Shown in pieces: positions 1 through 6,348 of a stretch of DNA of 6,685 bases. Made by a program: the position numbers and the translations under genes. The stretch covers positions 1 to 6,685 of the forward strand of contig JAOZSF010000114.1 of the NCBI GenBank assembly GCA_029939815.1, written 5' to 3'. Source of the DNA: a bacterium (GTDB lineage Bacteria; Auribacterota; UBA3054; B51-G9). The notes below the pieces were generated by a model that did no database searches, had not been told where the DNA came from, and saw only the letters and a program-made list of their open reading frames with translations. Within the stretch, counting starts at the first letter, position 1, and each line of letters opens with the position of its first letter.

Positions 1-249
1 GGATTGAATATTCTTTAATTTCAAACCAGTCCGTTCCGAGATTTCTTATCGTAACTTTGTGCTTGCCCGCCGGAAAATGATGGAATATTTCTCGGAGCAT
101 TTAAAATAACTGTCCCAATACCATACCATCGGAACTACGGCACATAAACCTCCCTCCGAAGCAAAAAGAGCATTATGTAAATGAACTCCCTTAGGATCAT
201 CATTCAAACCCATTGTGCTATAACCGAATTCGCCGGTGAAAAATGAGGA
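1..249 (-). pseudogene. Broken glycoside hydrolase remnant (cellulase-like C-terminal part)
   Basis: No intact gene is present, but the minus strand reads as two pieces of one kind of protein in different frames. From 249 down to about 103 the frame gives FFTGEFGYS, then DPKGVHLHNALFAS, then MVWYWDSYF. This matches the catalytic-barrel end of large bacterial glycoside hydrolases related to family 5 and DUF5060 proteins, in which the Glu of a GEFG motif is the usual nucleophile and a HLHNALWA...WWWDSY stretch follows. That frame stops at 46-48. From 100 to the window edge a second frame gives FPAGKHKVTIRNLGTDWFE, which resembles the C-terminal beta-sandwich of the same proteins. In intact relatives I would expect well over a hundred residues between these two parts, so an internal deletion plus frame change is likely. 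A stop codon (250-252) lies directly upstream of the first piece. Family assignment comes from remembered motifs, and the rest of the gene lies outside the window. Confidence 0.62.
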
Positions 250-304
250 TCAAAAAACTATGGATTATAAATTGATGGTCATAACTTGAATTAATGTTTT
301 TACT

Positions 305-333
305 TTGACAAATAACACTAATTTATGTAGAAT
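305..333 (+). promoter_or_regulatory. Near-consensus sigma70-type promoter
   Basis: A perfect -35 hexamer TTGACA (305-310) is followed after exactly 17 bp by TAGAAT (328-333), one mismatch from the consensus -10. Transcription would start near 340 and run rightwards into the LacI remnant and probably on into the acyltransferase gene, since no terminator is visible before 666. The site lies in AT-rich DNA between two decayed genes, so it may have outlived the gene it first served. Confidence 0.7.
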
Positions 334-337
334 TAAT

Positions 338-347
338 GAAACGTTTC
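338..347. promoter_or_regulatory. LacI-family operator-like palindrome
   Basis: GAAACGTTTC is a perfect 10-bp palindrome with a central CpG, the usual design of operators bound by LacI/PurR/CcpA-family repressors. It begins 4 bp after the -10 hexamer and covers the expected +1 position, which is where a bound repressor would block initiation. The neighbouring LacI-family sequence (340-648) has lost its DNA-binding domain, so any repressor acting here would have to be encoded elsewhere. Confidence 0.6.
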
Positions 348-648
348 CGATTTATCGGTTGAAGATGCAAATTATGGGGTTTTCGGTCAGGCACTAAATA
401 CAAAACGTGATTTTGATTGTGTTTATCCGGACAATCTGAAAGCGGGAATGAAAGCAGCAGACAAATTAATTAAATTAGGACACACAAAAATCGCGTATGT
501 TACGGACGTATCTTATAAGCCGAGTAAACACGGAGAGCATTACAGCATTCCTGACAGGTACAATGGTTATGCCGCACAGATGGAAAAAGCAAGATTGGAA
601 ATCAACTTTATCCCTGAATTTTTCGTATTTCGATATGGGAACGTGTAA
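340..648 (+). pseudogene. Truncated LacI-family regulator remnant (sugar-binding domain)
   Basis: The frame is open from just after a stop at 337-339 to the TAA at 646-648, with its first ATG only at 448. The readable protein contains DFDCVYPDN, then AADKLIKLGHTKIAYV, then HYSIPDRYNGY. These fit the periplasmic-binding-protein-like effector domain of LacI/GalR regulators, where a D.V..DN..AG..AA..LI.LGH.(R/K)IA block is followed by a .R..GY motif. The N-terminal helix-turn-helix and hinge (about 60 residues) and the remaining two thirds of the effector domain are absent. Downstream of residue Glu in KARLE the frame no longer looks like the family, so a frameshift or deletion there is likely. 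A short protein from 448 could in principle be made, but it could not bind DNA. It sits 17 nt before the acyltransferase gene. Family call is firm; loss of function is inferred. Confidence 0.72.
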
Positions 649-665
649 GCAACTATAGAAAAATT

Positions 666-1808
666 ATGAAATTATCTGAAGAAAAAACAAAAGAGTTGAA
701 AGAACAGTTTCGTGATGAAATTGCTCATGAATTTGATATTGACGTGACTCGCAAAATGACCGGGAAAATATCCAGGTTCTTACATAGATTCTTTTTGAAA
801 AAAACTATACTGAACGGGCTATCAAACCTTAGAAATATTCCGGAAGGAACTCCGGTGATAATAAGTGCGGTACATAAAAGCCATATTGATTATCTAGCCT
901 TCGGAACTACACTTTATGAATCCGGTGACGGATTGGTTCCGGCAACTATTGGTGGTTCAAACCTCTTCCACGGGAAATTTGAAAAATTGCTTCCTCAGTT
1001 GAAATGTGTCGCGCTTGATCGTGACAGAGTAACGCCGAAAAAACTGCGTTCTCGTGAAAATCTGCTTTATTTGTCCACTTTTTATGATTACTTAATGGAA
1101 GATGTCATTGATAAAGGCGAAATGATTACCATCTTTCCCGAGGGAGGACGCTCGTACAGCGGTAAAATACTCCCCCTGAATCTCGGAATTTTCGGTATCG
1201 CTAAAAGAGCCATTAATGAAAATAATAAGCGCGTAGCAATTGTTCCAATCGGGCTGAGCTATGACAGAGTTACAGAAGACTGCAGATTTGACGGACTGCG
1301 AAAATATAAAGAATGGAACCCGCGCGCTTATCGGAAATACGATAAACGAGGATTTGTTCATCATGCTATTTTTCAACCGAAAACAGTGGCTTATATTGAT
1401 ATCGGGGAACCTATGTATATAGAGGAGTTCAGAAAACTCGATAAACTTGAAAAAGAATTGAGAACACGAATGGGCAAACTTATTCGCGTTACTCCGGTCA
1501 CTTTAGTCTGCCGCGCGATAGCCGGTAAAAAAAATACACCTTTGGATGAAGTTATAAAACACATCCGTGAGGACCTTAAAATAATTAAAAAGAAAAATTT
1601 ACTGATCGGAAAGGGGATTCGCTATCGCACCGCCAGTATGATTTTCAGAAGGTCGCTTGAGCATCTTGCAAATAGAATCAGAATGCGTGATATTATTCGT
1701 GTTACTAAAAGAGATGGGAAAAAAGTTGTTTTTGTTCGTCGTAAAGACGTGATAACATATTATGTTAATACTGTCGCTCATTTGTTTAATGATGACAATG
1801 AAAACTAA
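666..1808 (+). CDS. Compact PlsB-like glycerol-3-phosphate acyltransferase
   Basis: Probable membrane-associated acyltransferase that transfers a fatty acyl group to glycerol 3-phosphate or a related lipid acceptor. All hallmarks of the PlsC/LPLAT fold (PF01553) are visible: the catalytic HX4D motif as H70-KSHI-D75, an arginine-containing motif II region near 113-121 (KCVALDRDR), motif III FPEGGRS at 157-163, and motif IV VPIGLSYDRV at 193-202. HKSHIDYL and the EGGRS form of motif III match PlsB-type enzymes better than PlsC (usually FPEGTRS). Near the C-terminus TYYVNTVAHLF (364-374) mirrors the YYRNNxxHLF block of PlsB. At 380 residues it is under half the length of E. coli PlsB (about 800), lacking the N-terminal and final helical domains; no clear transmembrane helix is seen. 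The ATG at 666 has no Shine-Dalgarno sequence. The stop lies 9 nt before the adaptor gene, suggesting co-transcription. Acceptor and acyl donor cannot be read from sequence. Confidence 0.88.
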   Translation: MKLSEEKTKELKEQFRDEIAHEFDIDVTRKMTGKISRFLHRFFLKKTILNGLSNLRNIPEGTPVIISAVHKSHIDYLAFGTTLYESGDGLVPATIGGSNLFHGKFEKLLPQLKCVALDRDRVTPKKLRSRENLLYLSTFYDYLMEDVIDKGEMITIFPEGGRSYSGKILPLNLGIFGIAKRAINENNKRVAIVPIGLSYDRVTEDCRFDGLRKYKEWNPRAYRKYDKRGFVHHAIFQPKTVAYIDIGEPMYIEEFRKLDKLEKELRTRMGKLIRVTPVTLVCRAIAGKKNTPLDEVIKHIREDLKIIKKKNLLIGKGIRYRTASMIFRRSLEHLANRIRMRDIIRVTKRDGKKVVFVRRKDVITYYVNTVAHLFNDDNEN

Positions 1809-1817
1809 AACCCAAAT

Positions 1818-2906
1818 ATGAAAAAAATCTTACTGATATTCGGTATTATCGCGTTAGTAATCGCCGCAGTTTTCTTTGCTGTTAAAAAACAAAAAGCTAA
1901 AACCAAAAACTTTAAACTGGTTTCTGTCCTGCGGGGGGATATAACAGAAAAAGCAATCGCCATCGGACAAATCGTTCCTCGGCAGGATATTTCGATAAAA
2001 TCTAAAATCAGGGGAATCCTAAAAAAAAAATACGTCGAAGTGGGGGACAAAGTTGATATCGGTACACCTCTAATGGAAGTTAATCCAGACCCTACTCCAA
2101 TAGAGTATATGCAGGCAAAAAGAAAAGTGGAAATCGCAAAAGTTGCCATGGATAATGCTGATACAGAATGTAAAAGATCAGGACAGCTTAGACAACAAAA
2201 ATGGGTCTCCCAACAAGAATATGATGATTGTAAACAAGCCTTTGATGAGGCCGAACTACGCTATGAAATGGCAAGAGAAAATTTCGACCTCATATCAAAA
2301 GGAACCGTTAAATTCGCAGGTAATAAAGTTGACAATATTATCAGATCTCCTATAAAAGGTACTATACTGGAATTACTCGTTGACGTGGGCGACCCGGTCG
2401 TTCCGCTTACAACTTATCAGGCAGGAACTCCGCTGATGACAGTAGCTGATATGACCGACCTTATTTTTAAGGGAACTGTCGATGAAATTGATGTCGGTAA
2501 AATTGAAGAGGGAATTCCCGCTATTATCACTGCAGGCGCTTTGCCTGATAAAAAATTGTTCGGTACAATTAGTGAAATATCACCGAAAGCTAAACGTGAA
2601 GCAAATGCAACTTTGTTTAAAATCGAAATCGAATTTTCGTCATCAAATTTACCGTCACTCCGCGCGGGATATTCTGCAACAGCTAAGATAATTATTGACC
2701 AGGCAACTAATGTCCCGATAATTCCCGAACGTTTGATTCTTTACAGTAATGACCTCTCTTATGTGGAAATCTGTAATGATGAAAAATCAAAAACTATTGA
2801 AGTTAAAGAAATAACTACAGGATTAAGCGACGGTATGTCAACAGAAATTAAAAACGGATTGAAAGAAGGTGATTCTATTATCGAACGCCTGAAAAAAGAT
2901 TGGTAA
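1818..2906 (+). CDS. HlyD/MacA-type periplasmic adaptor (membrane fusion protein)
   Basis: A 362-residue periplasmic adaptor that should link the inner-membrane ABC permeases to an outer-membrane channel. Residues 3-22 form one N-terminal hydrophobic anchor with positively charged flanks and no lipobox cysteine. Next come the first half of a lipoyl-like domain (about 55-90, with the typical V..GD.V..G..L sequence at 74-86), a short charged helical hairpin (about 95-160), the second lipoyl half (about 173-210, with IRSPIKGTILE then VGDPV), a beta-barrel domain (about 212-292, ending in LRAGYSATAKI) and a membrane-proximal domain (about 296-358). This order is that of MacA/RND-type adaptors. 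The hairpin is short, so contact with a TolC-like channel may differ from E. coli MacA. The gene follows the acyltransferase by 9 nt and precedes two MacB-like permeases, so its partner is clear. Leader without a Shine-Dalgarno sequence. Substrate unknown. Confidence 0.92.
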   Translation: MKKILLIFGIIALVIAAVFFAVKKQKAKTKNFKLVSVLRGDITEKAIAIGQIVPRQDISIKSKIRGILKKKYVEVGDKVDIGTPLMEVNPDPTPIEYMQAKRKVEIAKVAMDNADTECKRSGQLRQQKWVSQQEYDDCKQAFDEAELRYEMARENFDLISKGTVKFAGNKVDNIIRSPIKGTILELLVDVGDPVVPLTTYQAGTPLMTVADMTDLIFKGTVDEIDVGKIEEGIPAIITAGALPDKKLFGTISEISPKAKREANATLFKIEIEFSSSNLPSLRAGYSATAKIIIDQATNVPIIPERLILYSNDLSYVEICNDEKSKTIEVKEITTGLSDGMSTEIKNGLKEGDSIIERLKKDW

Positions 2907-2913
2907 ATTTGCG

Positions 2914-2991
2914 CTAATTCACTAATCCATAATAACATACCCCGGCGCTATGCGCCACCCCTCTCAAGAGGGGATTTAATCCACTAATCAA
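2914..2991. repeat. 8-nt-period degenerate repeats flanking a hairpin block
   Basis: Copies of a CTAATCCA-like unit stand head to tail on both sides of a GC-rich hairpin pair: CTAATTCA (2914-2921), CTAATCCA (2922-2929) and a weaker TAATAACA (2930-2937) on the left, TTAATCCA (2976-2983) and CTAATCAA (2984-2991) on the right. The whole 93-nt gap between the adaptor and first permease genes is made of this pattern. It contains no open frame and no promoter I can defend. Confidence 0.6.
2944..2973. repeat. Double GC-rich hairpin between adaptor and permease genes
   Basis: Two adjacent inverted repeats: GGCGC/GCGCC with a TAT loop (2944-2956), then CCCCTCT/AGAGGGG (2958-2964 and 2967-2973; in practice a 6-bp stem closed by a TCAA loop). 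No T-run follows on either strand, so it is not a standard intrinsic terminator. It could act as an mRNA stabiliser or processing site in the middle of the operon, or be a REP-like dispersed intergenic element. Its G+C content contrasts sharply with its surroundings. Confidence 0.7.
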
Positions 2992-2999
2992 TCTTACCC

Positions 3000-4229
3000 T
3001 TGCACTTTAAACTTCTCATAATTCAATTCTTTAATGATATTCTTCACCAAAAGTTGAGGGCTTTTCTTACACTTTTCGGACTTACGTGGGGAACTACGGC
3101 CATTATGCTTATGCTGGCAATCGGTGAAGCAAATAAAAATATGATGATTAAACAGATGAGTTATCTCGGCGAAAATACAGTCTCCCTGCGCCCGGGACAC
3201 ACAACTATGACGTTTAAAGGTTTAGGTAAATACAGAAGGATTAAATTTGATATCGAAGATGTTGACAGATTGAAATCACTCTCTTGTATAGATACAGCCG
3301 GTGGTCAGGTGAATACCGGTAATATAAATATGCGGTATAAAAATAAGGAAGCAGCTTTCGATCTCGCGGGAATTCAACCTACATGGGCAGCACTTAGAAA
3401 CGTACTGGTCAATGATGACGGTCGCGGTATTAACCAGAGCGATGTTATAAAAAAACGCCGCGTGGCTGTCTTGGGAAATAAAATTAAAGATACTTTATTT
3501 GGAAAAGAAAAAGCGGTCGGTAAAAATATCTTCATTAAAAATTCTCCGTACTTAATCGTTGGGGTCCTTAAACCAAAATATGAAGCCACCTTTTTTAAAG
3601 AAATGCATGAAGATACCGCTTTTATCCCTATTACTACTTTTATGACTATGTTCAATTATAATTACATTGAAAGCATTGTTTATAAACCTAAAAATATCGC
3701 GGAAAATAAACAAACGCTTTCTACCGTAACTCATTTCTTCGCAAGATTGAAATCTTTTAATCCTGATGATAAAAACGCCATCAGAATATGGGATATGGCC
3801 GATTCAAGCGACTTTATTAATAATTTCACACTGGGACTTCAGGTGTTTATGGGTATCGTTGGAGTCTTTACTATGATTGTTGCAGCGGTCGGCGTGGCGA
3901 ACATAATGAATGTTATCGTTGAAGAAAGAACAAAAGAAATCGGAATAAAAATGGCTCTCGGAATTAAAAGAAGAGCTGTTATGTTTCAATTCATCTTCGA
4001 AAGCTTCTTATTTATAATTATTGGTGGAGTCTTCGGCTTCATTATTAGTAAAATTATTTGCGCAGGATTGAAAATCGCTCACATTAAAGGTATGGGCGAA
4101 CCGGAAGTCACGCTCTATGTTGCTTTAATTACTACTATTGTGCTCGGGATGGCTGCCTTTTGGGCAGGCTTTTTTCCCGCAAAAAGAGCGTCGCAACTTG
4201 ACCCGGTTGAAGCATTAAGATGGCAGTAG
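3000..4229 (+). CDS. MacB-type ABC transporter permease (first of two)
   Basis: A 409-residue inner-membrane permease of the MacB/FtsX type, with four membrane helices: one at about 20-42, then a large periplasmic MacB-type core domain (about 45-275), then helices at about 279-302, 331-356 and 371-393. The cytoplasmic loop EERTKEIGIKMALG (308-321) is the conserved coupling segment that meets the ATPase, and the end PAKRASQLDPVEALR is the family's usual C-terminus. There is no fused ATPase domain, unlike E. coli MacB; the ATPase is encoded separately at 5538. The start is assigned to TTG at 3000: an in-frame stop lies at 2985-2987, no ATG or GTG lies between, and the residues after TTG match the usual N-terminal helix approach (KLRAFLTLFGLTWGT). 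The first in-frame ATG would cut into helix 1. It pairs most likely with the second, divergent permease at 4295 as a heterodimer. Confidence 0.9.
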   Translation: MHFKLLIIQFFNDILHQKLRAFLTLFGLTWGTTAIMLMLAIGEANKNMMIKQMSYLGENTVSLRPGHTTMTFKGLGKYRRIKFDIEDVDRLKSLSCIDTAGGQVNTGNINMRYKNKEAAFDLAGIQPTWAALRNVLVNDDGRGINQSDVIKKRRVAVLGNKIKDTLFGKEKAVGKNIFIKNSPYLIVGVLKPKYEATFFKEMHEDTAFIPITTFMTMFNYNYIESIVYKPKNIAENKQTLSTVTHFFARLKSFNPDDKNAIRIWDMADSSDFINNFTLGLQVFMGIVGVFTMIVAAVGVANIMNVIVEERTKEIGIKMALGIKRRAVMFQFIFESFLFIIIGGVFGFIISKIICAGLKIAHIKGMGEPEVTLYVALITTIVLGMAAFWAGFFPAKRASQLDPVEALRWQ

Positions 4230-4233
4230 GAAG

Positions 4234-4276
4234 AATTTGATAATTGTGGAATTTTAAATTTATAAATTATCAAATT
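4234..4276. repeat. 12-bp AT-rich inverted repeat between the permease genes
   Basis: AATTTGATAATT (4234-4245) and AATTATCAAATT (4265-4276) are exact reverse complements separated by 19 nt. The stem is almost entirely A-T and begins 5 nt after the first permease stop. It is unlikely to terminate transcription, since no T-run follows and stem strength is low; a protein-binding site or a weak mRNA fold are both possible. Confidence 0.55.
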
Positions 4277-4294
4277 ACTAAATTAACAAATTAA
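4271..4294 (+). repeat. Three 8-nt tandem units ending at the start codon
   Basis: CAAATTAC, TAAATTAA and CAAATTAA follow head to tail and end exactly one base before the ATG of the second permease gene. This A/T-rich leader takes the place where a Shine-Dalgarno sequence would be expected. The 8-nt period is the same as in the gap before the first permease gene (2914-2991), although the unit sequence differs. Confidence 0.5.
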
Positions 4295-5545
4295 ATGAAA
4301 AAATCATACTTCTTAAAACTCGCTGTATCAGAATTTCACGTTCATAAAAAACGGTTCAATCTTACCGTTATTGCTATTTCATGGGGCGTTTGTTCAATTC
4401 TTGTACTCTTGGCTTTTGGTCAGGGAATGAAAGACCGGCTCGCTTCTACATTGAAAGGCATCGGTGATAATATTATTATGATAAGAACCAGACGAACTAC
4501 ACTGCCGTTCGCAGGATTGCCGACAGGACGTAGAATCCATTTGAATAAGGAAGACACCGAATTGCTAAAAAAGTCGATCCCGGAAATTAAATACGCGGGT
4601 GGCGCCTATGGACGATGGGAAAGTAACGTCATTGCCGGAAGAAAAGAAGCTGAATATATTGAGTTAACAGGTGTTGATGCCGGATATGGAAAGGTAAGAC
4701 ACTTGAAATCTGAATCCGGAGGACGATTTCTTAACTCTAAAGATATTGCGGAAAAAAGAAAAGTGATTTTTATGGGGAGAAAAGTCGCGGAAAAATTATT
4801 CGACCTTAATGATGCAATAACTAAAACTTTGACCATTAATAATGTACCTTTTACTCTCATAGGTTTACTCGAAAAAAAAGAAATGTCCGCTAATTTCGGC
4901 TCGGATGAAGACTCACGCTCGTATATCCCAATATCAACTTTTAAAGCGCTTTACGGAAACAGACATTACAATAGAATTGTCATCTCTATAAAAAATGCCG
5001 ATGATTCCGAATATGTAACAAAAAAAATCCGCAAAGTTCTCGCCGCTAAATATAGATTCGATCCAAAAGATAATGAAGTTGTCAGAGTAAGAGATTCAAT
5101 CTTTATGATAAAAAAACTCGGCGCCGTTATGCTCGGATTTCAAGTTTTACTTGGCTTTGTCGGTGGAATTACTCTTATGATTTCAGGTGTCGGACTCGCA
5201 AATATTATGTATGCCTCAATTAAACGCAGAACAAGAGAAATTGGCGTTAAAATCGCGATCGGCGCTCGACCAAACCAAATTATGAAACAAATTATTGTGG
5301 AAAGCTTCATCTTCTCGGTGTCGGGAGGATTACTTGGCGGCGCATTAGCATACACAATTATTTATTTCTTTTCAAAAATTCCAATTAAAAATCCCGCCTT
5401 ACAATTTGTCATGAATGCCAGATTGTCATTCAGTGTTTGGATTACTACCGCAATAGTCCTTTCAATTATAACTTTTCTTGCAGGTTACTTCCCGGCAAAG
5501 TCTGCCTCAAAACAAAACCCGATAGACTCATTACGTTATGAATAA
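4295..5545 (+). CDS. MacB-type ABC transporter permease (second of two)
   Basis: A 416-residue inner-membrane permease of the same type as its neighbour: helix 1 at about 22-42, periplasmic core domain at about 45-270, and helices at about 278-303, 333-358 and 378-399. The coupling loop is RRTREIGVKIAIGA (311-324) and the C-terminus reads PAKSASKQNPIDSLRYE. Both permeases share the layout, the SW/TW-G motif in helix 1 and the GVGxANIM stretch in helix 2, but differ clearly elsewhere, so they look like an old duplication that now works as a heterodimer, as in LolC/LolE. Its end overlaps the ATPase gene by 8 nt, a sign of translational coupling. The ATG at 4295 lies 65 nt after the first permease and has no Shine-Dalgarno sequence. 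Substrate cannot be predicted. Confidence 0.91.
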   Translation: MKKSYFLKLAVSEFHVHKKRFNLTVIAISWGVCSILVLLAFGQGMKDRLASTLKGIGDNIIMIRTRRTTLPFAGLPTGRRIHLNKEDTELLKKSIPEIKYAGGAYGRWESNVIAGRKEAEYIELTGVDAGYGKVRHLKSESGGRFLNSKDIAEKRKVIFMGRKVAEKLFDLNDAITKTLTINNVPFTLIGLLEKKEMSANFGSDEDSRSYIPISTFKALYGNRHYNRIVISIKNADDSEYVTKKIRKVLAAKYRFDPKDNEVVRVRDSIFMIKKLGAVMLGFQVLLGFVGGITLMISGVGLANIMYASIKRRTREIGVKIAIGARPNQIMKQIIVESFIFSVSGGLLGGALAYTIIYFFSKIPIKNPALQFVMNARLSFSVWITTAIVLSIITFLAGYFPAKSASKQNPIDSLRYE

Positions 5546-6209
5546 TTCAGTTATCAAAGTCAATAATATCGTTAAAGAATATAATACTGGAACCGTTTCT
5601 GTTGCCGCTCTTAAAGGCGTCAGCTTTGAAATAAAAAAAGGTGAACTTATCGCTGTAACCGGACGCTCAGGAAGCGGAAAATCTACTCTGATGCATATTA
5701 TCGGCTGCCTTGACCAGCCGACTCGCGGTTCATATTTCCTCGATAATATTGAAGTCAGCTCTCTGCATCCAAATAAATTGGCGGAAATAAGAAACCTGAA
5801 AATAGGTTTCGTTTTCCAAAGCTTTAATCTTTTGCCTTATCTGTCCGCCTTCGGAAATGTAGAATTACCTATGATCTTTGCGGGTATCGAAAAAAATAAA
5901 CGTGAAAAAAGAGTCAACGAATTGCTCGAACTTGTCGGGATGTCTGAACGCGCTCTTCATAAACCAACCGAAATGTCCGGCGGGGAACAGCAGAGAATTG
6001 CCGTTGCCCGTTCGCTTGCTAATAATCCCGAAATAATTCTTGCTGATGAGCCAACCGGAAATCTTGACTCAAAAATTGGAGAGTCTATAATGAATCTATT
6101 TATGAAATTATGGGAATCCGGAAAAACAATTATTATGATTACTCACGACCCAAAAGTGGCGGATAAATGCCAGAGAAAAATCGAACTTCTTGATGGGGAA
6201 ATATTATAA
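5538..6209 (+). CDS. MacB/LolD-type ABC transporter ATP-binding protein
   Basis: A complete 223-residue cytoplasmic ATPase that should power the two permeases. Its motifs are all intact: A-loop Tyr15, Walker A GRSGSGKST (42-50), Q-loop Gln94 in FVFQSFNLLP, signature MSGGEQQR (146-153), Walker B IILADEP (166-172) with catalytic Glu171, D-loop NLDS (175-178) and switch His203 in ITHDP. The FVFQSFNLLP and DEPTGNLDS stretches are typical of the MacB/LolD/FtsE branch, whose members move substrates out of the inner membrane or periplasm instead of importing them. The signature has Met for Leu and Glu for Gln, both seen in working members of this branch. The ATG lies inside the last codons of the second permease (8-nt overlap), so translation is probably coupled. 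It is the last gene of the apparent operon. Confidence 0.95.
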   Translation: MNNSVIKVNNIVKEYNTGTVSVAALKGVSFEIKKGELIAVTGRSGSGKSTLMHIIGCLDQPTRGSYFLDNIEVSSLHPNKLAEIRNLKIGFVFQSFNLLPYLSAFGNVELPMIFAGIEKNKREKRVNELLELVGMSERALHKPTEMSGGEQQRIAVARSLANNPEIILADEPTGNLDSKIGESIMNLFMKLWESGKTIIMITHDPKVADKCQRKIELLDGEIL

Positions 6210-6293
6210 AGGTAATTATGATATTCCACCGGCGGTTTTAAAAATCGGTTTAAAAGCAATGCATTTGCCGATCGACACAAGGTCATTGGAGAT

Positions 6294-6310
6294 TTGCCCT
6301 TTTTGGGCAA
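6294..6310. terminator. Small hairpin after the exporter operon
   Basis: TTGCCC (6294-6299) and GGGCAA (6305-6310) form a perfect 6-bp stem around a loop of five T. It lies 85 nt after the ATPase stop, the first hairpin beyond the operon. There is no T-run after the stem, so it is a weak candidate terminator and may simply belong to a repeat element. Confidence 0.25.
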
Positions 6311-6348
6311 GCCCTGATTACAAGCAGAAAGCAAAAATTGAATTGTGT

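Noticed and set aside
448..648. Intact 66-residue small protein gene
   Set aside because: The homologous frame extends upstream of the ATG at 448 to about 340 with LacI-family sequence, so this is the middle of a broken regulator and not a designed small gene.
1805..2149. Minus-strand open frame of 114 codons over the adaptor gene
   Set aside because: It is the antisense shadow of a clear HlyD/MacA-type gene whose domains are all in the plus frame; its hydrophobic look mirrors the codons of the adaptor.
2944..2973. Intrinsic terminator between adaptor and permease genes
   Set aside because: Neither hairpin is followed by a T-run on either strand, and the downstream genes belong to the same exporter, so termination here would split the complex.
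2914..2991. CRISPR array
   Set aside because: The repeated units are only 8 nt, degenerate and without unique spacers of regular length; no cas genes are present.
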